In this document: positions 17,626 through 26,611 of the stretch, piece after piece | How positions within the stretch are numbered: the stretch's first letter is position 1 | Layout: each line of letters opens with the position of its first letter | NCBI GenBank assembly: GCA_943329105.2 | Contig: CALQCP020000001.1 | Location: 1 to 59,132 of the forward strand | Direction: 5' to 3' | From: Chitinophaga pinensis | Lineage (GTDB): Bacteria > Planctomycetota > Phycisphaerae > Phycisphaerales > SM1A02 | DNA length: 59,132 bases | Position numbers and translations under genes: made by a program | The notes under the pieces: model-generated | Database searches by the model: none | The model's input: only the letters and a program-made list of their open reading frames with translations | What the model was told of the DNA's origin: nothing

Positions 17626-18353
17626 GCACTGTCTCGGCCGAGTTCATTGTCGACTTCCTCCCGCGGGATGTCCGCCGGCGTGGAGTGTTGGCAACGTCGC
17701 GCCGACGCAGCATGCTGCTGCTTGGGCTTCTCGGCTCAGTAGTTGTCGGCGTTGCTTGCCACTCCTGGAATCGCTTCCACGAAGCGGAGGCGCATCGCGG
17801 AGTTTCACTTGCTCTCACGACCAATGCCACCAAGGTTGACGATGTCATTGATCGCCTGGCCGGCGAACAGCGCGAGTTGCATCGCTATCTCAGCGTCTAC
17901 GACCGACTTGCCCTCCCCGTGGAGCAAAGCGACATCGTTGCCACCATCACCAATCTCATGCCGGAACGAACCAGCCTTTCCATGTTGCGCATGGAAGTGA
18001 AGGAATCCGCCGCCGGCAAGGGCACTGACGGGGCTACTCATGCGCCTGCCAATGCCAACCCCGCTGTGGCAGCAAGTGGCGCTGGCAATATTCGTACCCC
18101 TGCCCCTTCACGTTGGATGGAAATCACCATCCGTGGGTACGCACAGGACAACGCAGATCTCTACGAATTTGAACGCAAGCTTGCGAACACCAAGCCGTTC
18201 GCTGCGGTGACTGTTTCTGAAAACAAGCCGACCGACATTGCTCGCGGTCGCATCCAGGAGTTTGCCGTGAATTGCCGCATTGACCTTGATGTTCAGTATG
18301 TGCGCCCTGGCGGAAGCCCAGTCGCATCGGTGGTCAAAGGAGGCTCAAAGTGA
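17622..18353 (+). CDS. PilN-like pilus assembly protein
   Basis: A 243-residue bitopic membrane protein. The N-terminus carries a PilN-like cytoplasmic motif (AEFIVDFLPRDVRRRG, compare the INLLPWR motif of PilN), then one membrane helix (SMLLLGLLGSVVVGVACHSW), a coiled coil (about 60-100) and a small ferredoxin-like periplasmic domain (MEITIRGYAQDNADLYEFER; FAVNCRIDLD). PilN binds PilM inside and PilO outside. It starts at GTG overlapping the PilM-like stop and ends overlapping the PilO-like start, so the four assembly genes are translated as a chain. Confidence 0.85.
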   Translation: MSTVSAEFIVDFLPRDVRRRGVLATSRRRSMLLLGLLGSVVVGVACHSWNRFHEAEAHRGVSLALTTNATKVDDVIDRLAGEQRELHRYLSVYDRLALPVEQSDIVATITNLMPERTSLSMLRMEVKESAAGKGTDGATHAPANANPAVAASGAGNIRTPAPSRWMEITIRGYAQDNADLYEFERKLANTKPFAAVTVSENKPTDIARGRIQEFAVNCRIDLDVQYVRPGGSPVASVVKGGSK

Positions 18354-18991
18354 GCACCCTACGATTTGCCAACCTGCATATCCGTGAGCGCTTCGACCGC
18401 GAAACGGTGATTTGGGGGATTGCACCGGCGATCGTGGCAATCATGATTACTGCGCTCTTTGTAGTGCCGAATTACTCGCGCGCTCTTCGCATGCAGGACG
18501 AAGCGCAACGCCTGGAAGCGGTGAGCAGCGAGAACATCAGTCAGAAGAACAATCTGCAACTCTTAGAACGTAATGTTGCTGGCCTGCGTGATGAGTACAA
18601 CCGCCGCTGCCGGCCGCTTGCCGAAGGCACGGATCGCGGTCACCTACTCTCCACCATCACTCGTCCGACCGATGGCACCGTAGTGCGCGAGCAGTCCATT
18701 CGAACCAGTGCGCTGGTTCAGGTAGACGGCGTTGCCATTGGAAGCCCCGTGCTTCGCCGCGACGTCACGGTGGACATGTCGGCCTCATTTGAATCAATCT
18801 TCGGCGTGCTGGATGCAGCAGAGGGCGTGAACCAACTGGTCACCCCGCGTTCGGTGGAAATTGTGGTCATGAGTACTGCGCTCGAGCAAGCTGCCTCGGG
18901 CAACTTTGTCGTGCGCGCCACCATCGTCTTTGAAGAGTGGTTTGAACAGCCAACAACTGCTAACGCACCCGCGCAGGAGGCTCGCCGATGA
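18350..18991 (+). CDS. PilO-like pilus assembly protein
   Basis: A 213-residue protein with a short cytoplasmic part, one membrane helix (APAIVAIMITALFVVPNY), a coiled coil (about 45-85, QDEAQRLEAVSSENISQKNN) and a C-terminal alpha/beta domain. Length, topology and place after the PilN-like gene identify PilO, the periplasmic partner of PilN in the alignment complex. Sequence motifs alone are weak, as usual in this family. It begins at GTG and shares four bases with both neighbours. Confidence 0.8.
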   Translation: MSTLRFANLHIRERFDRETVIWGIAPAIVAIMITALFVVPNYSRALRMQDEAQRLEAVSSENISQKNNLQLLERNVAGLRDEYNRRCRPLAEGTDRGHLLSTITRPTDGTVVREQSIRTSALVQVDGVAIGSPVLRRDVTVDMSASFESIFGVLDAAEGVNQLVTPRSVEIVVMSTALEQAASGNFVVRATIVFEEWFEQPTTANAPAQEARR

Positions 18992-19551
18992 GCGCTCCAC
19001 TTGCCGTCCGTTGGCATGAGCTATGCAGCCGCCTGGGCGTCCAGCCGAAGCAGTTTGGCTTCTTGCTTGCTGCTACGGCACTCACTGTGGCCGCACTTGG
19101 TGCGAAGGCCGTGTTCAAGCCAGCGCGAGCCAGTGCTGCCGCCGCAGTTCGTGTGGATTCAAGCGCCAGCAGCGCTCCGGTGCCGGTGCTCGCCGCACGC
19201 CAGCGCGTGGAGCTTGTGCTTGAGTCACGCCCCGTCCGCGATCCGTTTCGCCCGTTCTTTATCAACCCGGACGCGGTCCCAGGTACAGCACCCGGCGCCG
19301 GCGTAGCAACCGGAGCGCCCGCCCCGGCTGGCCTACACCTTCGGGCCATCATCGCCGGTGAATTTGCAGTAATCGGCGAGGAAACCGTTGGTGTTGGCGA
19401 CGAAGTAATCGACAGTGAAGGGCATCGCTTCGTCGTCGAAGAGATCCAGGAGCGCCGTGTGGTTCTCCGTGAAGGCGGACGACGGGCAGAACTTGGCTAT
19501 GCGTCCACTGGGCGCGCTTCGGATAAGTCCACGAAGGGAACACGGAAGTGA
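18988..19551 (+). CDS. PilP/GspC-like periplasmic protein
   Basis: A 187-residue protein with one N-terminal membrane helix (FGFLLAATALTVAALGAKAV), an Ala/Ser/Pro-rich linker (about 45-115) and a C-terminal beta domain with the HR-domain pattern: LHLRAIIAGEFAVIGEETVG, then VGDEVIDSEGHRFVVEEIQE and RRVVLREGGRR. GspC and PilP use this domain to contact the N0 domain of the secretin, joining the inner-membrane platform to the outer-membrane channel. The family is highly divergent, so the call relies on domain pattern and gene order. It overlaps both neighbours by four bases. Confidence 0.72.
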   Translation: MSAPLAVRWHELCSRLGVQPKQFGFLLAATALTVAALGAKAVFKPARASAAAAVRVDSSASSAPVPVLAARQRVELVLESRPVRDPFRPFFINPDAVPGTAPGAGVATGAPAPAGLHLRAIIAGEFAVIGEETVGVGDEVIDSEGHRFVVEEIQERRVVLREGGRRAELGYASTGRASDKSTKGTRK

Positions 19552-21338
19552 ATCACGGAGGCGATCATGGAGGCCACGGAATGCAGCGCGACTCGGCGCT
19601 CAGCCGTCCACACAACATCGAACTCTCCACGCTTCCCCCGCTCGGGCAGATTTTAGTTGAGGACGGAACGCTCACCACCGATCAACTTCGACAGGCCCTC
19701 GCGGCACAGGTCCGAGGTGGCCAGCGTCTGCTCTTAGGCGAAGTCCTGATTCAAATGGGCTTGGTCGACAAGACCGTTCTGCTGCAGGCTGTTGCCAAGA
19801 ATCGCGGTGTTGAATTCGTCATGGAACCAGCGGCACTGTTTGAGGAAGGCGCCATGGCGCTGATCCCAGAGAACATGCGTAAGGAGCACCGCGTCTGTGC
19901 GCTGTTCCTCGCTGGGACCGAACTGGTAGTCGCGACTGCTGATCCGCAGAACTACTTCGTTGAAGAGCTCATCGCCCGCGAGACTGGATTCAAAGTACGG
20001 TTCGTCGCGTCTCCTGACGAGAGCATTGATGCGCTGCTCAGTGATCCAACCCGCGCTGCCGAGAATGTAAACAAGCAAGCCGAGGAGTTGGTTGCTGATC
20101 TCTTCGATGGCACCGACGAGGCTGACTATCAGCTGCAGGAGAAGCGCGTCGAGGAGATGATGGGCTTCGACGCCACTGATGATGTCGGCCCTGTGGTGAA
20201 GCTGGTGAACTTCATGATCTGCAGTGCCGCCGCCGAGGGCGCCAGCGATATCCACATTGAGCCTGACGAAGGTCATTTGCGGGTTCGCTACCGCATCGAT
20301 GGCGTTCTGTTTCACAAGTTGAGCCCCCCGTACCGCATGCACGCTGCCATTTCGAGCCGCGTGAAGATCATGGCGCACATGGACATCTCCGAGCGCCGCG
20401 TTCCTCAGGACGGCGAGATTTCCGTGCGCGTCAAGGGACGCGCCATCGATCTACGCGTCAGCACCCTGCCTGGAAAGTTCGGCGAGAAGATCGTGATGCG
20501 AATCATTGATGTTTCCACCGCCAAGCTGGGATTGGAGAAGTTGGGCTTCCGACCAAAGATGCTGGAAACTTTCCAGAACGTCATCGACCAGCCCTACGGA
20601 ATTGTCTTGGTGACTGGACCCACTGGTTCGGGAAAGTCCACCACCCTGTATTCAGTACTGGGAACCTTTGACACCATCGCCAACAACGTTTCCACTGTTG
20701 AAGATCCGGTGGAAGCGAACTTGCAGGGCGTTCATCAAGCGCAAATCAATCCGAAGGCGGGATTCACATTCTCCGGCGCCCTTCGCGCACTGCTCCGCCA
20801 AGACCCTGACATCATCATGGTCGGTGAAATTCGTGACGGCGAAACCGGTCAAATTGCGGTTCAGGCTGCGCTCACCGGTCACTTGGTGCTCAGCACGCTG
20901 CACACCAACGATGCGCCCAGTTCCATCACCCGACTTCAGAACCTTGGCGTTGAGCCATTCTTGGTTGCAGCCAGCCTGAAGGGCGTACTTGCGCAACGAC
21001 TGGTCCGCCGCATCTGCAGTCAGTGCAAGCAAGAATTTTCACCGGATGCACAGCAACTCAAATCACTTGGCGAATACGCACCAATGTGCAGCCGCCTCTG
21101 GAAGGGCACCGGATGCCGCAAGTGCCATGACACCGGCCTGTCCGGTCGATTGGGCGTGTACGAGTTAATGGTGCCAGACGAAGCGCTCATTGACGCCATC
21201 TGCGCCAACTCGGAACCTGCCAAGATCCGCGAGGTTCTGAAGGCTGGCGGATTCAGCACCCTGTGGGACGATGGCGTCCAGAAGGTGCTTGAAGGAATGA
21301 CCACAATTGAGGAGGTCTATGGTGCCTGCCGCCGCTGA
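19548..21338 (+). CDS. GspE/PilB-type assembly ATPase
   Basis: A 596-residue AAA-type secretion ATPase. The N-terminal T2SSE_N/MshEN domain (about 30-170) is followed by the catalytic part with Walker A GPTGSGKST (357-365), an Asp box, Walker B (DPDIIMVGEIRD) and a His box (LVLSTLHTND). The zinc-binding tetracysteine is present: CSQC and, about 40 residues later, CRKC, as in GspE and PilB but not PilT. It powers extension of the pilus or pseudopilus. The start is GTG 19548 in a 4-base overlap with the PilP-like gene; ATG 19581 is an alternative. No PilT-like retraction ATPase occurs in the window. Confidence 0.95.
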   Translation: MNHGGDHGGHGMQRDSALSRPHNIELSTLPPLGQILVEDGTLTTDQLRQALAAQVRGGQRLLLGEVLIQMGLVDKTVLLQAVAKNRGVEFVMEPAALFEEGAMALIPENMRKEHRVCALFLAGTELVVATADPQNYFVEELIARETGFKVRFVASPDESIDALLSDPTRAAENVNKQAEELVADLFDGTDEADYQLQEKRVEEMMGFDATDDVGPVVKLVNFMICSAAAEGASDIHIEPDEGHLRVRYRIDGVLFHKLSPPYRMHAAISSRVKIMAHMDISERRVPQDGEISVRVKGRAIDLRVSTLPGKFGEKIVMRIIDVSTAKLGLEKLGFRPKMLETFQNVIDQPYGIVLVTGPTGSGKSTTLYSVLGTFDTIANNVSTVEDPVEANLQGVHQAQINPKAGFTFSGALRALLRQDPDIIMVGEIRDGETGQIAVQAALTGHLVLSTLHTNDAPSSITRLQNLGVEPFLVAASLKGVLAQRLVRRICSQCKQEFSPDAQQLKSLGEYAPMCSRLWKGTGCRKCHDTGLSGRLGVYELMVPDEALIDAICANSEPAKIREVLKAGGFSTLWDDGVQKVLEGMTTIEEVYGACRR

Positions 21339-22608
21339 TAAACCTGCTGCAATTGCTGCTTCCACTCGGAAGTTCACCTACCGCGCCCGCCGCTCGGAGG
21401 GCGGTGCGTTGGTCAAAGGTGTAGTGGAAGCACATGATCATGCAGCGGCAGTGCGCGAGCTCCGTCACCAGGGCCTAGCGATTCTGTCAGTTGAACTTGG
21501 AGACATGGCTGCCGCAGTTGGTCAGGAGTCTGACCCCGCCCGCCTGCGACGTCGGCTCTCGAAAGCCATGTCCAAGGACGACGTCGTTTCGTTCTGCCAA
21601 CAGCTTGCTGTGATGCTCCGCACTGGCGTTCCACTTGCAGAATCACTCGATACCTACGCAGAACAAGCGTCAAAGAAGGACGTTGCTGAGTTTGTGCGAC
21701 TGATTCGAACCGACGTTTGCGAAGGCGAAGACTTTAGTGCCGTCCTTGGCAAGTACCCACGGGTATTTCCGGCGCTGCTCGTTTCATTGATGCGTGCCGC
21801 CGAAGCATCGGGCAAGTTGGACGAAATGTTGGCGCGCGTTTCCAAGGACCTCTCCAAGGCACGTCGAACCAGTAAGCAAATCAAGGGCGCGATGATGTAC
21901 CCAGCCATCATGCTCATTGTGGCGGTGCTGGCAGTGGTCATCATCATGGTCTTCGTTCTTCCAAAGTTTGGACCGCTCTTTAAGGCGCAAGGCGACCGTC
22001 TACCCGCACCAACCAAGGCGTTGGTGTGGCTCAGCAGTTTCCTGCGCACGGGGTGGATGATCTATGGACCCGCGCTCGCTGCCATCGTCGGCGGCACGTG
22101 GTGGTACGCGCGCACTGAAGCGGGGCGTATCACGGTTGACACGCTCAAACTCCGGATGCCCGTCTTGGGACATATGTTCCGATGCCTGTACTTAGTGCGC
22201 TTCTCGAGCACCATGGCCACCCTGCTTTCGGCTGGTGTTTCACTCATTGATGTAGTGCGAATCTGCCGGGAAGTAACCGGCAATGTGCACTACACCAAGT
22301 TGTGGATTCTTCTTGAGGATCGCATCAGTAAGGGGCAAGAAATTGCGCCCACCTTCCGGGAATTCGACTTCGTCCCGCGTAATGTGGTGGCGATGATTGC
22401 CAGCGGCGAGAAATCTGGTCGACTCTCTGAGGTGCTTGAACACGCCGCAACTGCTGCAGAAGATGACCTGGATATCGCGGTCAAATCAACCACCAGCATG
22501 GTGGAGCCGATCATGATCGTCGGCATGGGTTTAGTGGTTGGCGGAATTGCTTCGGCGATGCTGCTACCGATCTTCAATATGTCGAAGAACATGCGCCCCG
22601 GCCACTGA
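21319..22608 (+). CDS. GspF/PilC-type inner-membrane platform protein
   Basis: A 429-residue protein. An N-terminal basic segment (FTYRARRSEGG) is typical of GspF/PilC, and two T2SSF domains follow (about 95-220 and 300-420), with three strong membrane helices (near 200, 250 and 400). The motif MLRTGVPLAESLDTYAEQ and the second copy STMATLLSAGVSLIDVVRIC mark the repeated domain. It forms the rotating platform turned by the ATPase. GAGGAGG (21309-21315) lies only three bases before ATG 21319; GTG 21322 has better spacing, and the next gene start is uncertain by one codon. It overlaps the ATPase stop and is the last gene of the plus arm. Confidence 0.93.
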   Translation: MVPAAADKPAAIAASTRKFTYRARRSEGGALVKGVVEAHDHAAAVRELRHQGLAILSVELGDMAAAVGQESDPARLRRRLSKAMSKDDVVSFCQQLAVMLRTGVPLAESLDTYAEQASKKDVAEFVRLIRTDVCEGEDFSAVLGKYPRVFPALLVSLMRAAEASGKLDEMLARVSKDLSKARRTSKQIKGAMMYPAIMLIVAVLAVVIIMVFVLPKFGPLFKAQGDRLPAPTKALVWLSSFLRTGWMIYGPALAAIVGGTWWYARTEAGRITVDTLKLRMPVLGHMFRCLYLVRFSSTMATLLSAGVSLIDVVRICREVTGNVHYTKLWILLEDRISKGQEIAPTFREFDFVPRNVVAMIASGEKSGRLSEVLEHAATAAEDDLDIAVKSTTSMVEPIMIVGMGLVVGGIASAMLLPIFNMSKNMRPGH

Positions 22609-22647
22609 ATCTGCGCTTTCAAAGCTATCAACTCACAGCAAGCACGC

Positions 22648-24726
22648 TCAGTGCACGCGAATACGAATGCGGGTATTCGCATCGTCAGGCAGTAGCGTCA
22701 AGCGCGCCTCACCAGTGGACTGTCGCGTCCCGTGCTCAATCAATAACGGCTTGCCAGCAGCATCACTGGCGACGAGAACAATGTCCTTTGCTTGCCACGC
22801 CCCAGCGCTCTTGACGAATGGCAACGCGACGTACCACGTTCCGCCCGTAAATTGCTGATCGTTGGGCACACTCATCCGAAGCGTTGCGCCGCGCGGCAAT
22901 GCTCCAACGTCCAAAGTGAAGAGCCGCGGGAGGCTTTCGACCGCTGCGGTTGGCTCCATGTTGATCGCAACGATGGGCGTATCCGCACCCACCCATGAGC
23001 TGCGTGCGGTCTGCCACCCTTCCAAGGTCACCTCAACGGCGTGCGGAGCGGCGGTTGCCGGTATCAAGATGACCGCAGGGGTACGACCGCGCGCCGTTCC
23101 ATCGACCGTAACGGATGCACCGAGCGGTGCGCTAATCACCTGAAACTGCGACATGCGAACGCTGGGCGCAGCAGCGTTTGAGGATGATGCGGATGATCCG
23201 GATGCCCCCGGTGACCCGACATCTCCGGAATTTCCTGGAGGAGCAGTATTCGCCGCGCTGTTTCCGGATGCCATGCCACTCACCGTTTCAATCCATGTGC
23301 GAGCGCGCGTCACCAAGGCGCGCACATCGATCAACCCAAACGACACAGCGAGGGCGAGACCAACCGCGCATACGAGCAGAAATCCACCGATCCACGCACC
23401 GCGGCGCGGCGCGCGTGCCGGCCGTGACGTCTTGACATCACTTCCATCAATGCGCACCACTCCACCAGCACCAACCGCGATACGCGGGCGCTGTGCTTCC
23501 GGCTGTAAACCAACGTGACGACTGCGGGTACTGTCGGTGGCTACTGGAGCAGCAGCGGAAGCACGCGACCCATTCACCACCCAGCCACGAAGGCGCAGTG
23601 CCAAGGCGCGCGCGTCATCGGGACGCTGCGATTTTTTTCGGCTCAGTCCATCCATGACAATCGCGGCCAATTGATCGTCAAGGCGCGGATTGCATTCACG
23701 AACATCCGCTGGCTGCGTCTCGCACACCAGTCGCGCGGCCTCGTGCACTGGCAAGCCGCGCAAATCATGCGGCTGCACGCCGGTGAGTAACTCATACAAC
23801 ACAGCACACAGGGCGTACACATCGGTGCGCGCATCAATCCCGCGTGGGTCAGCAATGAATTGCTCTGGGCTCATGTATTGCATGGTGCCCACCAGTTGCC
23901 CAGTTTCAGTGCGAATGGTGGCCGCAGCATTATCAACAGCAATCGCGCGCGCCACGCCAAAATCAATGACTTTTACCCGACCATGGCGATCAACAAGAAT
24001 ATTCGGCGGCTTGATATCGCGATGGACATATCCCTCGCGATGCGCAAATGCAACGGCATCGCACGCTTGTAGAAACGCGTCAATCGTTTCGCGTGTTCCA
24101 AGTCGCTCACGGAATACGTAATCGGAAATAGTCTGAACCCCTTCGACATACTCCATGACGATATAAGGAATATCAACATCTGCATCCTGCTTAATGCCCG
24201 TGCGAAACACGGTCGCAATGCCAGGATGGCGCAACCTTTCCATCATGCGTCCTTCGCGGTCAAATCGCTTGCGGACATCTTCATCGCGAAGCGTGCGCAG
24301 CAATACTTTCAGTGCCACACGTGTTCCGGATGTCAGATCGGTACCCAGATAGACGCGACCCATCCCGCCCGAACCGACCACGCGCTCAATCTTCACTCCG
24401 CCAAGTTCCTTTCCGACGTATGGGTCCATGGCGTGCGCCGCATCCATCGGCAGCGCCTGGGCAACACCGTCGCCGCCGACATTCAGAGCGGCAAGATCTT
24501 CCTTCGCCATGGCAATGGTGGCGCCAACGTGCGCAATTTCATCGGCAGCCGGCTCGATTTTTGAAGGAGTCCATGCACGCGTTGGGTCCGAGGCCAACGC
24601 GTTGTCAACCGCGCGGCGCGTTTCTGGATCAAGCCGGAATCCATCCAAGAACGCACGCCGCTCTGCCGTTGGCAAGCGCCGCGCCGCCTCGGCAAGTTCC
24701 GCGATCCGGGCTCGGTCTGCGTTCAT
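22648..24726 (-). CDS. Ser/Thr protein kinase with PEGA domain
   Basis: A 692-residue bacterial Hanks-type kinase. The kinase domain (about 110-385) is complete: glycine loop GSGGMGRVYLG, Lys140 (VALK), HRD at 235-237 with DIKPPN, DFG at 255-257 and the APE-like MSPEQF. A single membrane helix (444-465) and a Ser/Ala/Gly-rich linker precede an external PEGA domain (about 527-590; GASVTVDGTARGRTPAVI) and a further beta-rich end. PEGA domains are thought to bind cell-wall or surface components. The first 100 residues look like a helical adaptor. It is convergent with the pilus operon, 39 bases from GspF, with no shared promoter. Confidence 0.95.
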   Translation of the reverse strand: MNADRARIAELAEAARRLPTAERRAFLDGFRLDPETRRAVDNALASDPTRAWTPSKIEPAADEIAHVGATIAMAKEDLAALNVGGDGVAQALPMDAAHAMDPYVGKELGGVKIERVVGSGGMGRVYLGTDLTSGTRVALKVLLRTLRDEDVRKRFDREGRMMERLRHPGIATVFRTGIKQDADVDIPYIVMEYVEGVQTISDYVFRERLGTRETIDAFLQACDAVAFAHREGYVHRDIKPPNILVDRHGRVKVIDFGVARAIAVDNAAATIRTETGQLVGTMQYMSPEQFIADPRGIDARTDVYALCAVLYELLTGVQPHDLRGLPVHEAARLVCETQPADVRECNPRLDDQLAAIVMDGLSRKKSQRPDDARALALRLRGWVVNGSRASAAAPVATDSTRSRHVGLQPEAQRPRIAVGAGGVVRIDGSDVKTSRPARAPRRGAWIGGFLLVCAVGLALAVSFGLIDVRALVTRARTWIETVSGMASGNSAANTAPPGNSGDVGSPGASGSSASSSNAAAPSVRMSQFQVISAPLGASVTVDGTARGRTPAVILIPATAAPHAVEVTLEGWQTARSSWVGADTPIVAINMEPTAAVESLPRLFTLDVGALPRGATLRMSVPNDQQFTGGTWYVALPFVKSAGAWQAKDIVLVASDAAGKPLLIEHGTRQSTGEARLTLLPDDANTRIRIRVH

Positions 24727-24848
24727 CTGCGCCCAAGTGTACGGCGAATACAGCCGTCTGCGGTGTTATTGGGACAAGCTCGCGCCCGAAGTGCAGCGTC
24801 GCCACGGAACTGTAAGGATCCGAAGGCAGCCATGCCGAAGAAGGGGGT

Positions 24849-25184
24849 ATGCCAAAGGGTGCCCTCTTCGCTGTCATGTTCGCCGCGATCTACCTGCTTC
24901 TGCGCGGAGCGGGAATCATCAACGATGGACCGTTCGTGGTGTGGTCACAAGCCGCGCTGTTTGGGATCTTCCTGATCGGGTCCGGCGTCAGCGTGCGCGC
25001 AGGCAACGCCTTGTGGGCCGCGATCTTTGCAGCTCTCGCCATCGGTTGGAACCCATGGGTGAAGTTGAGCGCCTGGCATCAGCCACTTCCGTGGGACAAG
25101 TGGGCCACCGCCATGTCACTTCTCTGTGGCGCCACCGCTGGTGCCTTCGTGGTCCGTTACTGGGGCCGCGGCGAGACGGCCTGA
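24849..25184 (+). CDS. Small four-helix membrane protein
   Basis: A 111-residue protein with four hydrophobic segments (ALFAVMFAAIYLLLRG, SQAALFGIFLIGSG, ALWAAIFAALAIGWNP and TAMSLLCGATAGAFVV). The NPW-containing third segment recalls small DUF6804-type membrane proteins, but I do not recognise it firmly. A GGGGG stretch lies just before the ATG. It is divergent from the kinase and its last 28 bases overlap the end of the convergent secreted protein, so it may share control with the kinase. Function unknown. Confidence 0.6.
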   Translation: MPKGALFAVMFAAIYLLLRGAGIINDGPFVVWSQAALFGIFLIGSGVSVRAGNALWAAIFAALAIGWNPWVKLSAWHQPLPWDKWATAMSLLCGATAGAFVVRYWGRGETA

Positions 25185-26599
25185 CCGTCACCTGCAAGAT
25201 CAAAGACGTACGCACCACCCGGCTCAAGGCCGAGGTTGGTGTTCTTGGTACGGCCGACCACAACGATCGGCCAATCGGTCGCAACATCGTTGCCGAAACT
25301 TCGCTGCGCACACGGCGCTGCGGGCATCAGACGCTTGGTGTTGACCCATTGGCCATTGCGCTCTTCAAACACCAACGCCATACCTGGGGTGGCATCACCA
25401 ATTTCATCAACTCCTCGCGCGCTGCTATCGCCAAGCACGATGTGACCCTTGGAAATGGCCATGGCGAATCCATAGGCACGGCCGGGAACAATGCCTGTTT
25501 GTGGAACAAGTTCTTGCCGCAATACCCATGTCCCGCCAACGCGCGCGAATAGCCAGACACGCCCTGCAGCCTGCGGGTCATTGGGTTCCATGCCACGCAC
25601 GATGAGCAGATCGCCTTCCACCATGACGCTCAGACCGAAGCACTTCATATCCGTCACTGATGCGCCAAGGATTTCCGCCTCCGGCATCCACTGCCCCGAC
25701 ATGCGTCGGTACACATGAACCCGCGCGCTACCGGAAATTGGCATCGCCTCTGTTTGTCGCGGCGGAATGGTGGCTGGTCGACCGATTGCCAGGACGTCGC
25801 CATCAATATCAAGCGCTGCGCCAAACCACATGGCATCGGTGGGCACGCCGTTCGCTGAAGCGGGCGCCCTCACAAAGCCATCAAGATTCCAAATTCCGTT
25901 GCGGTTTGAATAAATGAATGTCTTTGGATCACGGTTGCGGTCGGCACTGGCTGCACCGAGGTCAAAGCGCATATCGGTAGCGCTGACCGCCAGCGTGACG
26001 CCGTCACTTGCATACCACGCGCCGAAGGTAGCGAGGTCTGCACCCGCTGGCAATGCAACGGTGGCTACTTCATTCACTTGCCCATCACGTGGCGAAAGTA
26101 CACGCAAGGAAGTGCCAAGCCCATTGCGATTGACGGCAGTGAAGAGGAATGGCCCGCCACGCTCGAGGCGCTGAAATCCATAGTCCCCGGGCATGCTGTC
26201 CGACAATTGCGAAAGCTTGATGTTTGCCTTCCAGGATCCGTCCGGTGCACGATCCCATGTGCAGATCTGACCAACGGCTCCAATCGACATGCAACGCTCT
26301 GGCCCCGTCGCAAACACCTGGCTGCCGATCACCGCAACGCGGTATCCCCACGTGGGGGAGATGGTCGGAACCGGCGCACCAAGTACGGCCGTCTCGGTGG
26401 TGGGTGCCAGCGCAACCAGCATTGATCCAGGACTGGAATTGGCGGCAGGCGCGGAAACCAACCGCGGCGCAACGCTTCCGGCCGGGGCAGGTGGCCTGGG
26501 TACCAGTTGCCCCTGAGCACCCTGCCTTGCGTAGGCGGGCAAGACAACCATGGCCGATGCACACACTGCAATCGCGACAATATTCATTGGATGATCCAT
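25157..26599 (-). CDS. Secreted beta-propeller-like (FG-GAP-like) protein
   Basis: A 480-residue protein with a signal peptide (AIAVCASAMVVLPAYARQ) and a Pro/Ala/Ser-rich linker. Then come about seven blades with recurring VxGxxVFATG, ALDIDGDVLAIG, MVEGDLLIVRG and AMAISKGHIVLGDS motifs, each followed by a VYVFxRxxGxWxxxxxL strand pattern (for example VHVYRRMSGQWMPEAEIL). This is the pattern of FG-GAP/integrin-like propellers common in secreted planctomycete proteins; ligands are unknown. No C-terminal sorting signal is obvious. The start may be ATG 26599 or ATG 26587; neither has a clear ribosome site. Confidence 0.7.
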   Translation of the reverse strand: MDHPMNIVAIAVCASAMVVLPAYARQGAQGQLVPRPPAPAGSVAPRLVSAPAANSSPGSMLVALAPTTETAVLGAPVPTISPTWGYRVAVIGSQVFATGPERCMSIGAVGQICTWDRAPDGSWKANIKLSQLSDSMPGDYGFQRLERGGPFLFTAVNRNGLGTSLRVLSPRDGQVNEVATVALPAGADLATFGAWYASDGVTLAVSATDMRFDLGAASADRNRDPKTFIYSNRNGIWNLDGFVRAPASANGVPTDAMWFGAALDIDGDVLAIGRPATIPPRQTEAMPISGSARVHVYRRMSGQWMPEAEILGASVTDMKCFGLSVMVEGDLLIVRGMEPNDPQAAGRVWLFARVGGTWVLRQELVPQTGIVPGRAYGFAMAISKGHIVLGDSSARGVDEIGDATPGMALVFEERNGQWVNTKRLMPAAPCAQRSFGNDVATDWPIVVVGRTKNTNLGLEPGGAYVFDLAGDGQAVSPRPQ

Positions 26600-26611
26600 C
26601 AAATCAAGTGG

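Noticed and set aside
24428..25552. Plus-strand open frame of 374 codons across the kinase start and the propeller-like gene
   Set aside because: It overlaps three better supported genes and has no recognisable domain.
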